The notes: generated by a model from the sequence alone, not told the origin. A DNA stretch of 64,000 bases from Vibrio agarivorans (GCF_030409635.1 NZ_JAUFQF010000004.1:62001-126000), one strand, 5' to 3'. Counted from the first letter of the stretch, positions 29,611-40,650 are shown. A program made the numbers and translations.

Positions 29611-30936
29611 ATGAATCCAGTTGTAATTTCAGTTTGTATCATGCTAGCTCTGGCATTGATGCGCGTTAATGTCGTGGTTGCATTAACATTCAGTGCCATC
29701 GTTGGTGGCCTTGTTGCAGGCATGAGCTTAAATGACACCGTAGCAGCATTTGAAAGCGGACTTGGTGGCGGTGCGACAATCGCATTGAGCTACGCAATGC
29801 TTGGTGCCTTTGCTGTTGCTATCTCTCGCTCAGGTTTAACTGACCTCCTCGCACAAAGCGTGATTAAGAAGATTCATGGTAAAGAAAATGGCGCTGCATC
29901 AACAGGCCTTAAGTACCTTGTATTGGTTGCTTTGATTCTTGTTACTATGTCATCTCAAAATGTGATTCCAGTCCATATCGCCTTTATTCCAATCTTGATT
30001 CCACCTCTATTAGGCGTTTTTGCAAAACTAAAACTCGATCGTCGCTTGATTGCTTGTGTATTGACTTTTGGCCTGGTGACACCATACATGGTTTTACCGA
30101 TTGGTTTTGGTGGTATCTTCCTGAACAATATTCTGCTGACTAACCTGAGTAATAATGGCCTAGAAGGCATTTCAGCAAGCCAAGTACCAATGGCAATGCT
30201 GTTGCCAGCGGCAGGTATGCTATTTGGCCTATTAACGGCTATCTTCTTTAGTTACCGCAAGCCACGCGAATACAAAGAGACCGAGCTGACTCACGTTGAA
30301 GAGAGCGCAACTGCGATCAACAAGAAGAACATCATTGTCGCTTTCGTTGCTATTGCAGCAACTCTAACTGTGCAACTCTCAACGGGCTCGATGGTGATTG
30401 GTGCCCTCGCAGGTTTCATGGTGTTTACGTTTGGTGGCGTTATTGCTTGGAAAGATACCCAAGACGTTTTCACCCGCGGTGTGATGATGATGGCAATGAT
30501 TGGCTTTATCATGATTGCAGCAGCGGGCTTTGCCGCAGTAATGAAGCAAACAGGTGGGGTTGAAACCCTGGTTGAAGCACTGTCTACTTCGATTGGTGAT
30601 AACAAACCACTGGCTGCTCTACTTATGCTGATTGTGGGTCTGTTAGTCACAATGGGCATCGGTTCTTCGTTCTCTACGATCCCTATCATCGCGACTATTT
30701 ATGTACCACTTGCGCTTGCCTTTGGTTTCTCACCAATGGCAACAATTGCTCTAGTCGGTACGGCAGCAGCTCTGGGTGACGCAGGCTCACCAGCATCTGA
30801 CTCAACATTAGGCCCAACATCTGGCCTTAATGCCGATGGCCAACACGAGCACATTTGGGAAACGGTAGTACCAACGTTCTTGCACTACAACCTGCCGCTG
30901 ATTGCTTTCGGTTGGTTAGCAGCAATGGTTCTCTAG
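29611..30936 (+). CDS. Na+/H+ antiporter-family membrane protein (YuiF/NhaC-like)
   Basis: A 441-residue inner-membrane protein with about twelve hydrophobic helices. The first segment ([19 protein letters not shown]) resembles the N-terminal Na_H_antiport_2 domain, and the remainder the Na_H_antiporter (NhaC superfamily) domain. [21 protein letters not shown] near residue 113 and [21 protein letters not shown] near 385-405 are the most family-like stretches. Members are annotated as Na+/H+ antiporters, but some relatives transport amino acids, so the substrate is uncertain. It probably shares a transcript with rnt. Confidence 0.85.
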   Translation: MNPVVISVCIMLALALMRVNVVVALTFSAIVGGLVAGMSLNDTVAAFESGLGGGATIALSYAMLGAFAVAISRSGLTDLLAQSVIKKIHGKENGAASTGLKYLVLVALILVTMSSQNVIPVHIAFIPILIPPLLGVFAKLKLDRRLIACVLTFGLVTPYMVLPIGFGGIFLNNILLTNLSNNGLEGISASQVPMAMLLPAAGMLFGLLTAIFFSYRKPREYKETELTHVEESATAINKKNIIVAFVAIAATLTVQLSTGSMVIGALAGFMVFTFGGVIAWKDTQDVFTRGVMMMAMIGFIMIAAAGFAAVMKQTGGVETLVEALSTSIGDNKPLAALLMLIVGLLVTMGIGSSFSTIPIIATIYVPLALAFGFSPMATIALVGTAAALGDAGSPASDSTLGPTSGLNADGQHEHIWETVVPTFLHYNLPLIAFGWLAAMVL

Positions 30937-30966
30937 TCGTTAGCGTGCTTCTCAAACGACAAACAC

Positions 30967-30996
30967 AAAAAAGGCTTGGGTATCCAAGCCTTTTTT
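30967..30996. terminator. Bidirectional terminator between antiporter gene and sucD
   Basis: A symmetrical hairpin, AAAAAAGGCTTGG (30967-30979), loop GTAT, CCAAGCCTTTTTT (30984-30996). It gives T tracts in both directions between convergent transcription units. Confidence 0.95.
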
Positions 30997-31014
30997 ATAT
31001 CTCGTTGAGCTAGA

Positions 31015-31887
31015 TTACCAGCCTGTCACTTCTCGCAGTGCAGAGCCGATATCCGCTAGACTTTTCACTGTGCGAACACCCGCTGATTCTAGAGCTGCAA
31101 ATTTTTCATCCGCAGTTCCTTTACCACCTGAGATAATCGCTCCCGCATGGCCCATACGCTTACCAGGAGGCGCAGTGACACCCGCAATATAAGAGACAAC
31201 AGGCTTAGTCACATTCTCTTTGATAAAGGCTGCCGCTTCTTCTTCAGCTGTGCCGCCGATCTCGCCGATCATCACGATCGCTTCTGTTTTCGGATCGTCT
31301 TGGAACAACTGCAGGATATCGATAAAGTTTGAACCAGGAATTGGGTCACCACCGATACCTACACAGGTTGATTGACCAAAGCCTTCATCCGTTGTTTGCT
31401 TAACCGCTTCATAGGTCAGTGTGCCTGAGCGTGAAACAATACCCACTTTGCCCTTTTTATGGATGTGACCTGGCATGATACCGATTTTACACTCATCAGG
31501 TGTGATCACACCCGGACAGTTAGGGCCAATCATACGTGCGCCTGTCTCTTCCAGTTTCACCTTCACATCGATCATGTCGATAGTTGGGATACCTTCAGTG
31601 ATGGTCACAATAAGCTCAATGCCCGCATCGATAGCTTCTAGGATGGCATCTTTACAGAATGGCGCTGGTACATAGATAACCGTTGCAGTTGCGCCTGTTA
31701 CTTCAACCGCTTCACGTACTGTGTTAAACACAGGCAGGCCTAGGTGTTCTTGACCACCTTTACCAGGAGAAACACCACCTACAAGCTGCGTGCCATAAGC
31801 GAGAGCTTGCTCAGAGTGAAACGTGCCTTGACCACCAGTGAAACCTTGGCAGATAACCTTTGTATCTTTATTAATTAGTACAGACAT
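31015..31887 (-). CDS. sucD: Succinyl-CoA synthetase alpha subunit
   Basis: With SucC it converts succinyl-CoA to succinate with substrate-level phosphorylation in the TCA cycle. The protein is 290 residues. CoA-binding [14 protein letters not shown] near residues 16-29, [12 protein letters not shown] near 119-130, and the phosphohistidine loop [17 protein letters not shown] near 244-260 are clear. Its ATG overlaps the sucC stop (TAATG). It is the last gene of the cluster. Confidence 0.98.
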   Translation of the reverse strand: MSVLINKDTKVICQGFTGGQGTFHSEQALAYGTQLVGGVSPGKGGQEHLGLPVFNTVREAVEVTGATATVIYVPAPFCKDAILEAIDAGIELIVTITEGIPTIDMIDVKVKLEETGARMIGPNCPGVITPDECKIGIMPGHIHKKGKVGIVSRSGTLTYEAVKQTTDEGFGQSTCVGIGGDPIPGSNFIDILQLFQDDPKTEAIVMIGEIGGTAEEEAAAFIKENVTKPVVSYIAGVTAPPGKRMGHAGAIISGGKGTADEKFAALESAGVRTVKSLADIGSALREVTGW

Positions 31888-33053
31888 TATTTGCCCTCCG
31901 CAGCTGCAACAACTTTCTGCGCAGCATCGGTTAAAGATTCTGCTGCAATGATATCAAGACCTGAAGTCGCTAAAACGTCTCGACCGAGATCGGCGTTGGT
32001 TCCTTCAAGGCGCACAACAACCGGAACGGTAACACCCACCTCTTTAACTGCTCCGATGATGCCTTCAGCAATCATGTCACAACGAACAATACCGCCAAAG
32101 ATATTCACCAATACCGCTTTAACGTTGTCATCAGACAAGATGATTTTGAAAGCTTCCGCGACACGCTCTTTAGTTGCGCCGCCACCGACATCAAGGAAGT
32201 TAGCTGGCTTACCGCCGTGTAGGTTAACAATATCCATCGTGCCCATCGCAAGACCTGCACCGTTAACCATACAGCCAACGTTGCCATCAAGTGCGACGTA
32301 GTTCAGTTCCCACTGTGCAGCATGTGCTTCGCGCTCATCTTCTTGTGAAGGATCATGCATCTCACGCAGTTTAGGCTGACGATAAAGAGCATTAGAGTCG
32401 ATATTGATTTTACCATCGAGACAAAGAAGATTACCCTCACCAGTAATAACCAATGGGTTAATTTCAAGTAGCGCTAAGTCGTATTGATTGAACATTTGAC
32501 CTAGGCCCATGAAGATTTTCACGAACTGTTTGATTTGGTCACCAGCAAGACCAAGCTTAAATGCCAGCTCACGGCCTTGGTAGGCTTGTGGGCCGACAAG
32601 CGGGTCGATAGCGGCTTTGTGAATAAGCTCAGGCGTCTCTTCAGCCACCTTCTCAATTTCAACACCACCTTCAGTAGAAGCCATGAACACCACTTTGCGC
32701 GTTGCTCGGTCTACCACTGCCCCCAAGTAAAGTTCATTAGCAATATTTGATGCTTCTTCAACAAGAATTTTCGTAACAGGCTGACCATTTGCATCTGTTT
32801 GATACGTCACTAGGTTTTTACCTAGCCACTTTTGCGCAAACTCTTTAACACCGTCTTTTGTATCGTGCAGTTCTACACCGCCGGCTTTACCACGTCCACC
32901 AGCGTGAACCTGACATTTGACGACTTTCTTTGCCGTTGAGATACGGCCTGCAGCTTCAAAGGCTTCTTGTGGTGTATCACATGCGTAACCTTCAGGCACA
33001 GGCAAACCGAATTCTGCAAACAGCTGTTTGGCTTGATATTCATGCAAATTCAT
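31887..33053 (-). CDS. sucC: Succinyl-CoA synthetase beta subunit (ADP-forming type)
   Basis: The nucleotide-binding subunit of succinyl-CoA synthetase. The protein is 388 residues. It starts [20 protein letters not shown] and has the ATP-grasp fold, with [16 protein letters not shown] near 45-60, [20 protein letters not shown] near 196-215, and [18 protein letters not shown] near 255-272. A 216-base gap with a terminator-like hairpin separates it from sucB, so it may be expressed partly from its own promoter. Confidence 0.98.
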   Translation of the reverse strand: MNLHEYQAKQLFAEFGLPVPEGYACDTPQEAFEAAGRISTAKKVVKCQVHAGGRGKAGGVELHDTKDGVKEFAQKWLGKNLVTYQTDANGQPVTKILVEEASNIANELYLGAVVDRATRKVVFMASTEGGVEIEKVAEETPELIHKAAIDPLVGPQAYQGRELAFKLGLAGDQIKQFVKIFMGLGQMFNQYDLALLEINPLVITGEGNLLCLDGKINIDSNALYRQPKLREMHDPSQEDEREAHAAQWELNYVALDGNVGCMVNGAGLAMGTMDIVNLHGGKPANFLDVGGGATKERVAEAFKIILSDDNVKAVLVNIFGGIVRCDMIAEGIIGAVKEVGVTVPVVVRLEGTNADLGRDVLATSGLDIIAAESLTDAAQKVVAAAEGK

Positions 33054-33220
33054 TTCGATATTCCGTTTGTTTTCCCTTAGGGTTCCCTAGGGATTTATTA
33101 TTTCCATGATGACAACGTACATTGTTCATCTGTAGGGTCTTCTCAAATAAACGACTGATTTCATAGGCAATGAACTCAGACTTTCAAGTGAAGGCCAAAC
33201 GTTGAGCTAGTCTAGCCTTA

Positions 33221-33260
33221 GCTAAAAATAACGTCTAGCTGAGAGGTGCAGCTAGACGTT
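33221..33260 (-). terminator. Intrinsic terminator/attenuator between sucB and sucC
   Basis: On the minus strand AACGTCTAGCTG (33260-33249) pairs perfectly with CAGCTAGACGTT (33241-33230) over a seven-base loop and is followed by ATTTTTAGC. It starts ten bases after the sucB stop, so it should end most sdhCDAB-sucAB transcripts before sucCD. Confidence 0.8.
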
Positions 33261-33269
33261 TTAGCGATA

Positions 33270-34475
33270 TTAAACGTCTAATAACAGACGCGCTGGATCT
33301 TCAAGTAACTCTTTAATGGTCACCAAGAAGCCCACTGATTCTCTACCATCGATCAAGCGGTGATCGTATGACAGGGCAAGATACATCATCGGTAGAATCT
33401 CAACCTTGCCATCAACCGCCATTGGACGGTCTTGGATTTTGTGCATTCCCAAAATGGCAGATTGTGGTGGGTTGATGATTGGCGTCGACATCAAGGAGCC
33501 GAATACACCGCCATTAGTGATGGTGAAGTTACCGCCCATCAATTCATCCACCGTAAGCTTGCCGTCACGACCTTTGATCGCCAGCTCTTTGATGCCCTTT
33601 TCAATATCAGCAAAACCAAGCGTATCGCAGTCTTTTAGTACGGGAGTCACAAGGCCGCGAGGGGTTGAGACTGCCATGCTGATATCAAAGTAGTTGTGGT
33701 AAACAATATCGTCACCGTCAATCGACGCATTGACTTCAGGGTAACGCTTAAGCGCTTCTGTTACAGCTTTAACGTAGAAAGACATGAAGCCCAAGCGTGT
33801 GCCATGACGTTCTTCAAATTGGTCTTTGTACTGCTTGCGAAGATCCATAATCGGCTTCATGTTGACTTCATTGAATGTCGTCAACATCGCCGTATTGTTC
33901 TTCGCCTCCAACAGACGATTTGCCACTGTTTTACGCAAGCGAGTCATTGGGACACGCTTCTGGCTACGTGCCGTTGCTGGGGCTTCTTGGGCAGTCGGAG
34001 CTTCCGCTTTAGCTTTCTCAGCGTTAGCAAGGTGTGCTTCGATGTCTTCGCGTGTAATGCGGCCACCGACACCCGTGCCTTTTACTTGATTCGCTTCAAA
34101 ACCATGCTCACCAAGCAAGCGACGAACCGCAGGGCTAAGCGCATCGTTAGACTCATCAGACAATGTTGCCTTATGACGCTTGTCTGGAGAAGCTTCAGTA
34201 TCTTCTGTGGTATCCGTTGTCGGCTCACCCGCGACGGCACCTGGCTTAAGCTTCGCAATCAATTGCTTAGAAAGAACCGTTGCTCCTTCTTCTTCGATAA
34301 TCGCTTCAAGAACACCCGCCTCAGGCGCAGGCACTTCTAGAACCACTTTATCGGTTTCAATATCTACAAGAACTTCATCACGCTCTACAGCTTCACCCGG
34401 TTTTTTATGCCATGTTGCAACCGTTGCATCGGCGACTGATTCAGGTAAATCTGGAACCAGAATTTCAATTGTCAT
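33270..34475 (-). CDS. sucB: 2-oxoglutarate dehydrogenase E2 (dihydrolipoyl succinyltransferase)
   Basis: The core of the 2-oxoglutarate dehydrogenase complex, transferring the succinyl group from lipoate to CoA. The protein is 401 residues. It has an N-terminal lipoyl domain with the lipoylated lysine in [14 protein letters not shown] near residue 43 and an Ala/Pro/Thr-rich linker. A peripheral subunit-binding domain ([12 protein letters not shown] near 114) precedes a catalytic domain ending with the HxxxDG motif [11 protein letters not shown] near 375. It lies 28 bases downstream of sucA with an AAGGAAG ribosome-binding site. Confidence 0.98.
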   Translation of the reverse strand: MTIEILVPDLPESVADATVATWHKKPGEAVERDEVLVDIETDKVVLEVPAPEAGVLEAIIEEEGATVLSKQLIAKLKPGAVAGEPTTDTTEDTEASPDKRHKATLSDESNDALSPAVRRLLGEHGFEANQVKGTGVGGRITREDIEAHLANAEKAKAEAPTAQEAPATARSQKRVPMTRLRKTVANRLLEAKNNTAMLTTFNEVNMKPIMDLRKQYKDQFEERHGTRLGFMSFYVKAVTEALKRYPEVNASIDGDDIVYHNYFDISMAVSTPRGLVTPVLKDCDTLGFADIEKGIKELAIKGRDGKLTVDELMGGNFTITNGGVFGSLMSTPIINPPQSAILGMHKIQDRPMAVDGKVEILPMMYLALSYDHRLIDGRESVGFLVTIKELLEDPARLLLDV

Positions 34476-34503
34476 ATTTGTTTCTTCCTTTAATTTCTAG
34501 TTC

Positions 34504-37329
34504 TTAATCCGAAGATTTTGAGTTAACGGTCAGAGCGTCTTCAATTAACGCTTTCTGTTGCTTCAAGTGCACTGACATATAGCCGACGGCTGGTGAGGCT
34601 GAAGCAGGGCGACCCGCATATTTCAAATCTGCGCCACTTGGGATGGCTGCGCGGAAATTATGTTGACTACAGTACCAAGCACCTTGGTTTTGAGGCTCTT
34701 CTTGGCACCAAACGAAATCTTCAACATTGGAGTATTGGCCAATCGCGGCTTGTACTTCTTCCATTGGGAATGGGTAAAGCTGTTCGATACGTACAATGGC
34801 GACATCTTCTTGCTCATTAGAACGACGCTGCTCAAGCAGGTCGTAATACACTTTACCTGAACAGAAAACCACGCGTTTTACTTTACTGGCATCAAGAGTA
34901 TCCACTTCTGGAATAGCCGCTTGGAATGTACCTTCAGCAAGTTCTTCCAATGAGGAAGTACATAACGGATGACGTAGTAAGGACTTTGGCGACATAACAA
35001 TCAATGGGCGACGCATCGGGCGCACCACTTGACGTCGTAGCATGTGGTAAACCTGTGCTGGCGTAGAAGGCACAACCACTTGCATATTTTGCTCTGCGCA
35101 AAGTTGCAAGTAACGCTCTAAGCGTGCTGAGGAGTGCTCTGGCCCCTGCCCTTCATAACCATGTGGTAAAAGCATGGTTAAACCACACAAGCGAGCCCAC
35201 TTTTGCTCACCAGAGGAGATGAACTGGTCAATCACAACTTGAGCACCATTGGCAAAATCACCGAATTGAGCTTCCCAAATCGTTAAACCACTTGGCTCTG
35301 CGGTGGCGTAGCCGTATTCAAATGCCAACACCGCTTCTTCTGACAACACCGAGTCAAAGACTTGGAAAGGCCCTTGCTTATCGTGAATGTTGGCCAGAGG
35401 CATGTAAGTGCTTGCATCGTTTTGATTGTGTAGAACGGAATGGCGATGGAAGAAAGTACCACGACCAGAATCCTGACCAGAGATACGGATACGCTTGTTG
35501 TCATCCACCAGCGTTGCGTAAGCGAGCGTTTCTGCCATACCCCAATCGATAGCTTTCTCACCAGACATCATCGCACTGCGGTCGTTGTAGAGTTTGTTAA
35601 CTCGACTTTGCAGCTTGTGACTTTCCGGGTATTGGCACAGCTTGTTACCAAGCTCTACAAGGCGCTCCATACCATACTGGCTTTCCCAAGGCGTATCCCA
35701 GTCATGACCAATATAAGGAGACCAGTCTACCGAATGGAGAGCCATTGGGCGCCACTCTTTCACAACGACTTCACCGCGATCTAGGGCATCACGATATTCG
35801 TTGATCAATTGCGTCGCAAACTCAATATCGTATTCATTACGTTCAATCAGAACGTCTGCATACAGTTTACGTGGCGTTGGGTGCTTTTTGATTTTTTGGT
35901 ACATCAAAGGCTGAGTCGCATTTGGCTCATCCGCTTCGTTGTGACCGTGGCGACGGTAACACACCAAATCAATCACAACATCACGACGGAATTCGTTACG
36001 GTAATCGAGGGCGATACGCGTAACAAAAGCCACCGCTTCGGGGTCGTCAGCATTGACGTGGAAAATCGGTGCCTGCACCATTTTCGCAATATCGGTACAG
36101 TACATCGTCGAGCGGGTATCACGAGGGTTAGACGTAGTAAAGCCAACCTGGTTATTGACGACGATACGAACCGTACCACCCACCTGGAAACCTCGTGCAC
36201 AAGACATGTTGAATGTCTCAGCCACAACACCTTGACCTGCAATCGCAGAGTCACCATGAATCGTAATTGGAAGCACTGTACTGCCGTTTTTGTCACCCAA
36301 GCGGTCTTGGCGCGCACGGACAGAGCCGATAACCACAGGATTAACGATTTCTAGGTGCGATGGGTTGAAGGCCAACGCTAAGTGAATATCGCCATTTGGC
36401 GTCGCAAAATCAGCTGAGAAACCTTGGTGGTACTTAACATCACCTGTACCCCATGTTTCATCATGCTTACCAGCAAATTCATCAAACAAGTCTTGTGGCT
36501 TCTTACCCAACACATTAACTAACATGTTTAAGCGACCACGGTGAGCCATGCCAATGACCACTTCGCGCATCCCGGTTTTTCCGGCATGTCGAATCAGTTC
36601 TTTCGTCATTGGAATGAGAGCATCGCCCCCCTCTAGAGAGAAACGCTTTGCGCCTGGGAATTTAGCACCTAGATAGCGCTCTAGCCCTTCTGCGGCTGTT
36701 AACTCCTCTAAAAAGGTTCGCTTTTCCTCTGAGTCAAATGAGGGTTGACCTACAACAGACTCTAAACGCTGCTGAATCCAACGCTTTTGCTCTGTATCTG
36801 TCATGTGCATGTATTCTGCACCAATCGAACCACAATAGGTTTTCTTGAGTGCGGAATAGATGTCTCTCAACTTCATGGTTTCTTGACCAATAGCAAAAGA
36901 ACCTACATTAAAGGTTTCTTCTAAGTCGTCTTCATTGAGAGAGTGGAAGGCTGGATCGAGTTCAGCCACAGGAGGGCGCTGCCACAGACCTAGTGGGTCA
37001 AGAGCGGCGGCTTCGTGCCCGCGAAAGCGGTACGCGTTAATTAATTGCAGAACTTTTACTTGTTTCGCATCGACATCAGGATCACTAACTTGGACATTGT
37101 AATGCTTTGTTTCTTGAGCGAGTCGTCGGAAGTAGTCGCGGACACGTGAATGAGGCTGTTCAGCGGCCTCCTCTTTCAGAGCGGGTAGCTCCTCAAATAC
37201 ACGTTTCCACTCCTCACTTACCTGTTCGGGGTCACTTAGATACAGTTCGTAGAGTTCCTCTACGTAAGTTGCATTGGCGCCAGCCAAGTGTGAAGACTCG
37301 AGCCATGCCTTCATCACGCCGTTGTGCAT
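34504..37329 (-). CDS. sucA: 2-oxoglutarate dehydrogenase E1 component
   Basis: A thiamine-diphosphate enzyme that decarboxylates 2-oxoglutarate and succinylates the E2 lipoate. The protein is 941 residues, full length. It has the N-terminal E2/E3-interaction segment (YVEELYELYLSDP), the catalytic His region GMAHRGRLNMLVNVLGK near 265, the thiamine-diphosphate motif GDSAIAGQGVVAETFN near 360, DLVCYRRHGHNEADEP near 425, and RISGQDSGRGTFFHRH near 615. The ribosome-binding site is TAAGGG, five bases before the ATG. Confidence 0.98.
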   Translation of the reverse strand: MHNGVMKAWLESSHLAGANATYVEELYELYLSDPEQVSEEWKRVFEELPALKEEAAEQPHSRVRDYFRRLAQETKHYNVQVSDPDVDAKQVKVLQLINAYRFRGHEAAALDPLGLWQRPPVAELDPAFHSLNEDDLEETFNVGSFAIGQETMKLRDIYSALKKTYCGSIGAEYMHMTDTEQKRWIQQRLESVVGQPSFDSEEKRTFLEELTAAEGLERYLGAKFPGAKRFSLEGGDALIPMTKELIRHAGKTGMREVVIGMAHRGRLNMLVNVLGKKPQDLFDEFAGKHDETWGTGDVKYHQGFSADFATPNGDIHLALAFNPSHLEIVNPVVIGSVRARQDRLGDKNGSTVLPITIHGDSAIAGQGVVAETFNMSCARGFQVGGTVRIVVNNQVGFTTSNPRDTRSTMYCTDIAKMVQAPIFHVNADDPEAVAFVTRIALDYRNEFRRDVVIDLVCYRRHGHNEADEPNATQPLMYQKIKKHPTPRKLYADVLIERNEYDIEFATQLINEYRDALDRGEVVVKEWRPMALHSVDWSPYIGHDWDTPWESQYGMERLVELGNKLCQYPESHKLQSRVNKLYNDRSAMMSGEKAIDWGMAETLAYATLVDDNKRIRISGQDSGRGTFFHRHSVLHNQNDASTYMPLANIHDKQGPFQVFDSVLSEEAVLAFEYGYATAEPSGLTIWEAQFGDFANGAQVVIDQFISSGEQKWARLCGLTMLLPHGYEGQGPEHSSARLERYLQLCAEQNMQVVVPSTPAQVYHMLRRQVVRPMRRPLIVMSPKSLLRHPLCTSSLEELAEGTFQAAIPEVDTLDASKVKRVVFCSGKVYYDLLEQRRSNEQEDVAIVRIEQLYPFPMEEVQAAIGQYSNVEDFVWCQEEPQNQGAWYCSQHNFRAAIPSGADLKYAGRPASASPAVGYMSVHLKQQKALIEDALTVNSKSSD

Positions 37330-37425
37330 ATTTTCCCTTAACCAGTAGTTTTCACGTTTGCTTCGGTCTTTGCCGAGCTAATCACGGCTGACTCTGTAGA
37401 GGAGCCAGCCAATTTTTGTTCATTA

Positions 37426-38136
37426 TTAAATCGAACGATTCACCAGCATAGTCTTAATATGACCAATGGCTTTCGTTGGATTTAGTCCCTTAGGACAAAC
37501 ACTTACACAATTCATGATGCCATGGCAACGAAAAACGCTAAATGCGTCGTCTAGATCGGACAAACGTTCATCAGTTGCAGTATCTCGGCTATCAATTAGC
37601 CAACGATACGCCGCGAGTAGACCCGCTGGGCCAATAAACTTGTCAGGATTCCACCAGAACGAAGGACAGGATGTAGTACAACATGCACACATAATACATT
37701 CGTAAAGGCCATCTAGGTGCGCACGCTCATCAGGTGACTGTAAGTTCTCTCGCGAAGGCGGCTGAGCACCCTCATCGATAAGGAAAGGCTTCACCTTGGC
37801 ATAGTTGTCATAAAACTGGGTCATGTCGACAATGAGATCGCGCACCACTGGCAAACCCGGTAACGGACGAATCACTAATTTATCCCCTTCTAGCGCTGAC
37901 AGAGGGGTAATACATGCAAGGCCATTTTTACCGTTCATATTGAGGCCATCTGAGCCACAAACACCTTCACGACATGAGCGACGGAATGAGATCGAAGGGT
38001 CTTGCTCTTTGAGTAGAATAAGCGCATCCAACACCATCATGTCAGAGCCTTCTTCCACTTCGAGTACATAGTCCTTCATGTAAGGTTTGCTATCCACATC
38101 AGGGTTATAGCGATATAAAGAGAAGTTCAGTTTCAT
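37426..38136 (-). CDS. sdhB: Succinate dehydrogenase iron-sulfur subunit
   Basis: Carries electrons from SdhA flavin to quinone through [2Fe-2S], [4Fe-4S] and [3Fe-4S] centres. The protein is 236 residues. Cysteine motifs are SCREGVCGSDGLNMNGK near 54-70 with the later C in GLACITP near 72-78, CIMCACCTTSCPS near 147-159, and CHGIMNCVSVCPKGLNP near 204-220. It lies 13 bases after sdhA. The 96-base gap to sucA contains weak hairpins without T tracts, so readthrough into sucAB is expected. Confidence 0.98.
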   Translation of the reverse strand: MKLNFSLYRYNPDVDSKPYMKDYVLEVEEGSDMMVLDALILLKEQDPSISFRRSCREGVCGSDGLNMNGKNGLACITPLSALEGDKLVIRPLPGLPVVRDLIVDMTQFYDNYAKVKPFLIDEGAQPPSRENLQSPDERAHLDGLYECIMCACCTTSCPSFWWNPDKFIGPAGLLAAYRWLIDSRDTATDERLSDLDDAFSVFRCHGIMNCVSVCPKGLNPTKAIGHIKTMLVNRSI

Positions 38137-38149
38137 AGTCTATCCTCCT

Positions 38150-39916
38150 CTAGTAAGTACGTACTTTCGGCGGGAACGCGTCACGATGAACAGGAGTCAT
38201 ATTGACATCACGCTTGCTCATCTGCTCCGTTTCCGGATTATAGATTGAGTGACATAACCATTTTTCATCATCACGCTCTGGGAAGTCAAAACGAGCATGA
38301 GCGCCACGGCTTTCTGTACGATAGTTAGCCGCAACCGCAGTAGAAAAGGCTGTCTCCATTAGGTTATCCAACTCCAAACACTCGATGCGCTGCGTGTTGA
38401 ACTCTGTCGACTTGTCAGCGAGGTGTGCATTTTGCAGACGTTCACGAATCTCTTTAAGCTCGTCGAGGCCTGTTGCCATTGCATCACCCTCACGGAATAC
38501 AGAGAAGCTGTTTTGCATGCACTGTTGAAGGTCTTTACGGATTTGCACTGGGTCTTCACCACCCGTGCTATTTTCCCAACGCATTGTTCGAGCAAGTGAT
38601 GCTTCGATATCAGACTCAGTGGCTGGTCGAGCTTCCGCTTGCGCTGCCAACGTCTCACCAAGGTGTAAACCTGTTGCTCGGCCAAATACCACCAAGTCGA
38701 GTAACGAGTTACCACCGAGACGATTCGCGCCGTGTACAGATACCGATGCAATTTCACCACAAGCAAACAGGCCTTGAACCTCAACATCAGCGCCGTCAGC
38801 CGTCTGCTTAATCGCTTGACCAGACACTTGAGTTGGCACTCCCCCCATCATGTAGTGACAGGTCGGGATCACTGGAATTGGCTCTTTCACCGGGTCAACG
38901 TGAGCGAACGTTCGAGATAGCTCACAGATGCCAGGCAGTCGAGACTCGAGGACATCTTTACCTAGGTGGTCGAGTTTCAGTTTAATGTGTGGGCCCCAAG
39001 GACCATCGCATCCGCGACCCTCGCGAATTTCAATCATCATTGAACGCGCAACCACATCTCGACCTGCAAGGTCTTTAGCATTTGGCGCATAGCGCTCCAT
39101 GAAGCGCTCACCATCTTTATTGAGCAGATAACCACCTTCACCACGACAACCTTCTGTCACAAGCACACCTGCGCCTGCAATACCTGTCGGGTGGAACTGC
39201 CACATTTCCATGTCTTGCATTGGCACACCTGCGCGTAACGCCATGCCAACACCGTCACCTGTATTGATGTGGGCATTCGTCGTTGATGCATAAATTCGCC
39301 CAGCTCCGCCTGTCGCAAGAATGGTGGCTTTAGATTTGAAATAGCAGATTTCACCGGTTTCCATGCACAGCGCAGTACAACCCATCACAGCGCCATCTTG
39401 GTTTTTCACCAAATCTAACGCGTACCACTCAGAGAAGATGGTGGTTTTGTGCTTAACGTTCTGTTGATAAAGCGTGTGAAGAAGGGCATGACCGGTACGG
39501 TCCGCCGCGGCTGCAGTTCGAGCCGCCTGCTCACCACCAAACTCTTTTGATTGGCCACCAAATGGGCGCTGATAAATACTACCGTCGTCAAAGCGCGAGA
39601 AAGGTAGACCCATTTTCTCAAGTTCAATGACCGACTCTGGGCCATTTTTACACATGTATTCGATCGCGTTCTGGTCACCGATGTAGTCAGACCCTTTCAC
39701 CGTGTCGTACATGTGCCATTGCCAATTGTCTTTATGTGAGTTACCCAAAGCAACCGTAATACCACCCTGCGCAGACACCGTATGCGAACGCGTTGGAAAT
39801 ACTTTAGAAAGCAGAGCACAGCTCAGTCCCTGCTCAGAAATTTGCAATGCGGCACGCATACCCGCACCACCTGCGCCGATTACTACGGCATCGAATTCTC
39901 TTACTGGAATAGACAC
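38150..39916 (-). CDS. sdhA: Succinate dehydrogenase flavoprotein subunit (GTG start)
   Basis: Oxidises succinate to fumarate with covalently bound FAD. The protein is 588 residues. The N-terminal dinucleotide fold is [15 protein letters not shown] near 11-25, and the FAD-linking histidine is in [16 protein letters not shown] near 37-52. The active-site region HPTGIAGAG near 242 and the conserved arginine/histidine block [16 protein letters not shown] near 344 follow. Translation starts at GTG immediately after the sdhD TAA (TAAGTG), so initiation probably depends on coupling. Confidence 0.98.
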   Translation of the reverse strand: MSIPVREFDAVVIGAGGAGMRAALQISEQGLSCALLSKVFPTRSHTVSAQGGITVALGNSHKDNWQWHMYDTVKGSDYIGDQNAIEYMCKNGPESVIELEKMGLPFSRFDDGSIYQRPFGGQSKEFGGEQAARTAAAADRTGHALLHTLYQQNVKHKTTIFSEWYALDLVKNQDGAVMGCTALCMETGEICYFKSKATILATGGAGRIYASTTNAHINTGDGVGMALRAGVPMQDMEMWQFHPTGIAGAGVLVTEGCRGEGGYLLNKDGERFMERYAPNAKDLAGRDVVARSMMIEIREGRGCDGPWGPHIKLKLDHLGKDVLESRLPGICELSRTFAHVDPVKEPIPVIPTCHYMMGGVPTQVSGQAIKQTADGADVEVQGLFACGEIASVSVHGANRLGGNSLLDLVVFGRATGLHLGETLAAQAEARPATESDIEASLARTMRWENSTGGEDPVQIRKDLQQCMQNSFSVFREGDAMATGLDELKEIRERLQNAHLADKSTEFNTQRIECLELDNLMETAFSTAVAANYRTESRGAHARFDFPERDDEKWLCHSIYNPETEQMSKRDVNMTPVHRDAFPPKVRTY

Positions 39917-40264
39917 TTACACACCCCACAAAATAAACAGACCAGAAAACAGGTAACCAAAAAGCACAGCGATAATTCCTAGCTGTAGGCCACCCCGCAG
40001 TTTTGCGCACTTGATGTAGTCAGTAAGAACTTGCCACAGTCCTATCCAAGCATGAATAAGCACTGAAACGAGCGCGAGCATGGTAAACACCTTGGTTAAG
40101 GTGCCACCAAAAAACTCAGTCCAATCAAGGTAGGAAATGTCGCCAGCGAACATGAAAAAGGCAACAATGTAGATTGTGTATAAGGTCATGATAATGGCTG
40201 AGGCACGAATCAATACAAAATCGTGTACGCCATTGCGACCAAAAGATGAAACATGTTTTACCAT
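39917..40264 (-). CDS. sdhD: Succinate dehydrogenase membrane anchor subunit D
   Basis: A 115-residue three-helix membrane anchor that, with SdhC, binds heme b and quinone. VHDFVLIRASAIIMTLYTIY near residues 13-32 and the heme-ligand helix with the conserved histidine in LVSVLIHAWIGLWQVLTDY near 66-84 are visible. Its start overlaps the sdhC 3' end by seven bases. Confidence 0.96.
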   Translation of the reverse strand: MVKHVSSFGRNGVHDFVLIRASAIIMTLYTIYIVAFFMFAGDISYLDWTEFFGGTLTKVFTMLALVSVLIHAWIGLWQVLTDYIKCAKLRGGLQLGIIAVLFGYLFSGLFILWGV

Positions 40265-40650
40265 ACCAATACTCCTGCTAGGAGTGAGAGAACACCAGTG
40301 ACAGCAAACGACACTTTGGCCGTCAGTGCACCTGACTCAAGCTCCTCAAAATAACCGAGATCCATTATCAAATGGCGAATACCACCTACGATGTGATAGG
40401 CCAATGCGGTCAAAATGCCCCAAAGGATCAATTTGACGAAAAACCCATCTACGATATCGGAGGCTTGCATGAATCCGACTGGAGATTGTAATGATGTGGA
40501 TAGCAACCATAGCAGTATCCCTACCGCGACAAACGTAATCACTCCTGACACTCGGTGCAGGATTGAAGCGATTGCAGTGATGGGAAAGCGTATAGTCTGC
40601 AAGTCTAAATTAACTGGTCTTGACTTTCTTTCTTTCACGGGCTTGCTCAC
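40258..40650 (-). CDS. sdhC: Succinate dehydrogenase cytochrome b556 subunit C (GTG start)
   Basis: A 130-residue membrane subunit with three hydrophobic helices. RPVNLDLQTIRFPITAIASI near residues 11-30 and SILHRVSG, the quinone-site serine/arginine, are typical. The heme-binding histidine is in AYHIVGGIRHLIMDLGY near 82-98. The start chosen is GTG at 40650; the ribosome-binding site is weak, and a second in-frame GTG four codons on cannot be excluded. It heads sdhCDAB-sucABCD and is divergent from gltA. Confidence 0.95.
   Translation of the reverse strand: MSKPVKERKSRPVNLDLQTIRFPITAIASILHRVSGVITFVAVGILLWLLSTSLQSPVGFMQASDIVDGFFVKLILWGILTALAYHIVGGIRHLIMDLGYFEELESGALTAKVSFAVTGVLSLLAGVLVW

Noticed and set aside
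33696..34340. A 214-residue open frame opposite sucB
   Set aside because: It is a shadow of a strongly conserved gene; its composition is rich in Cys, Phe and Arg without domain features.
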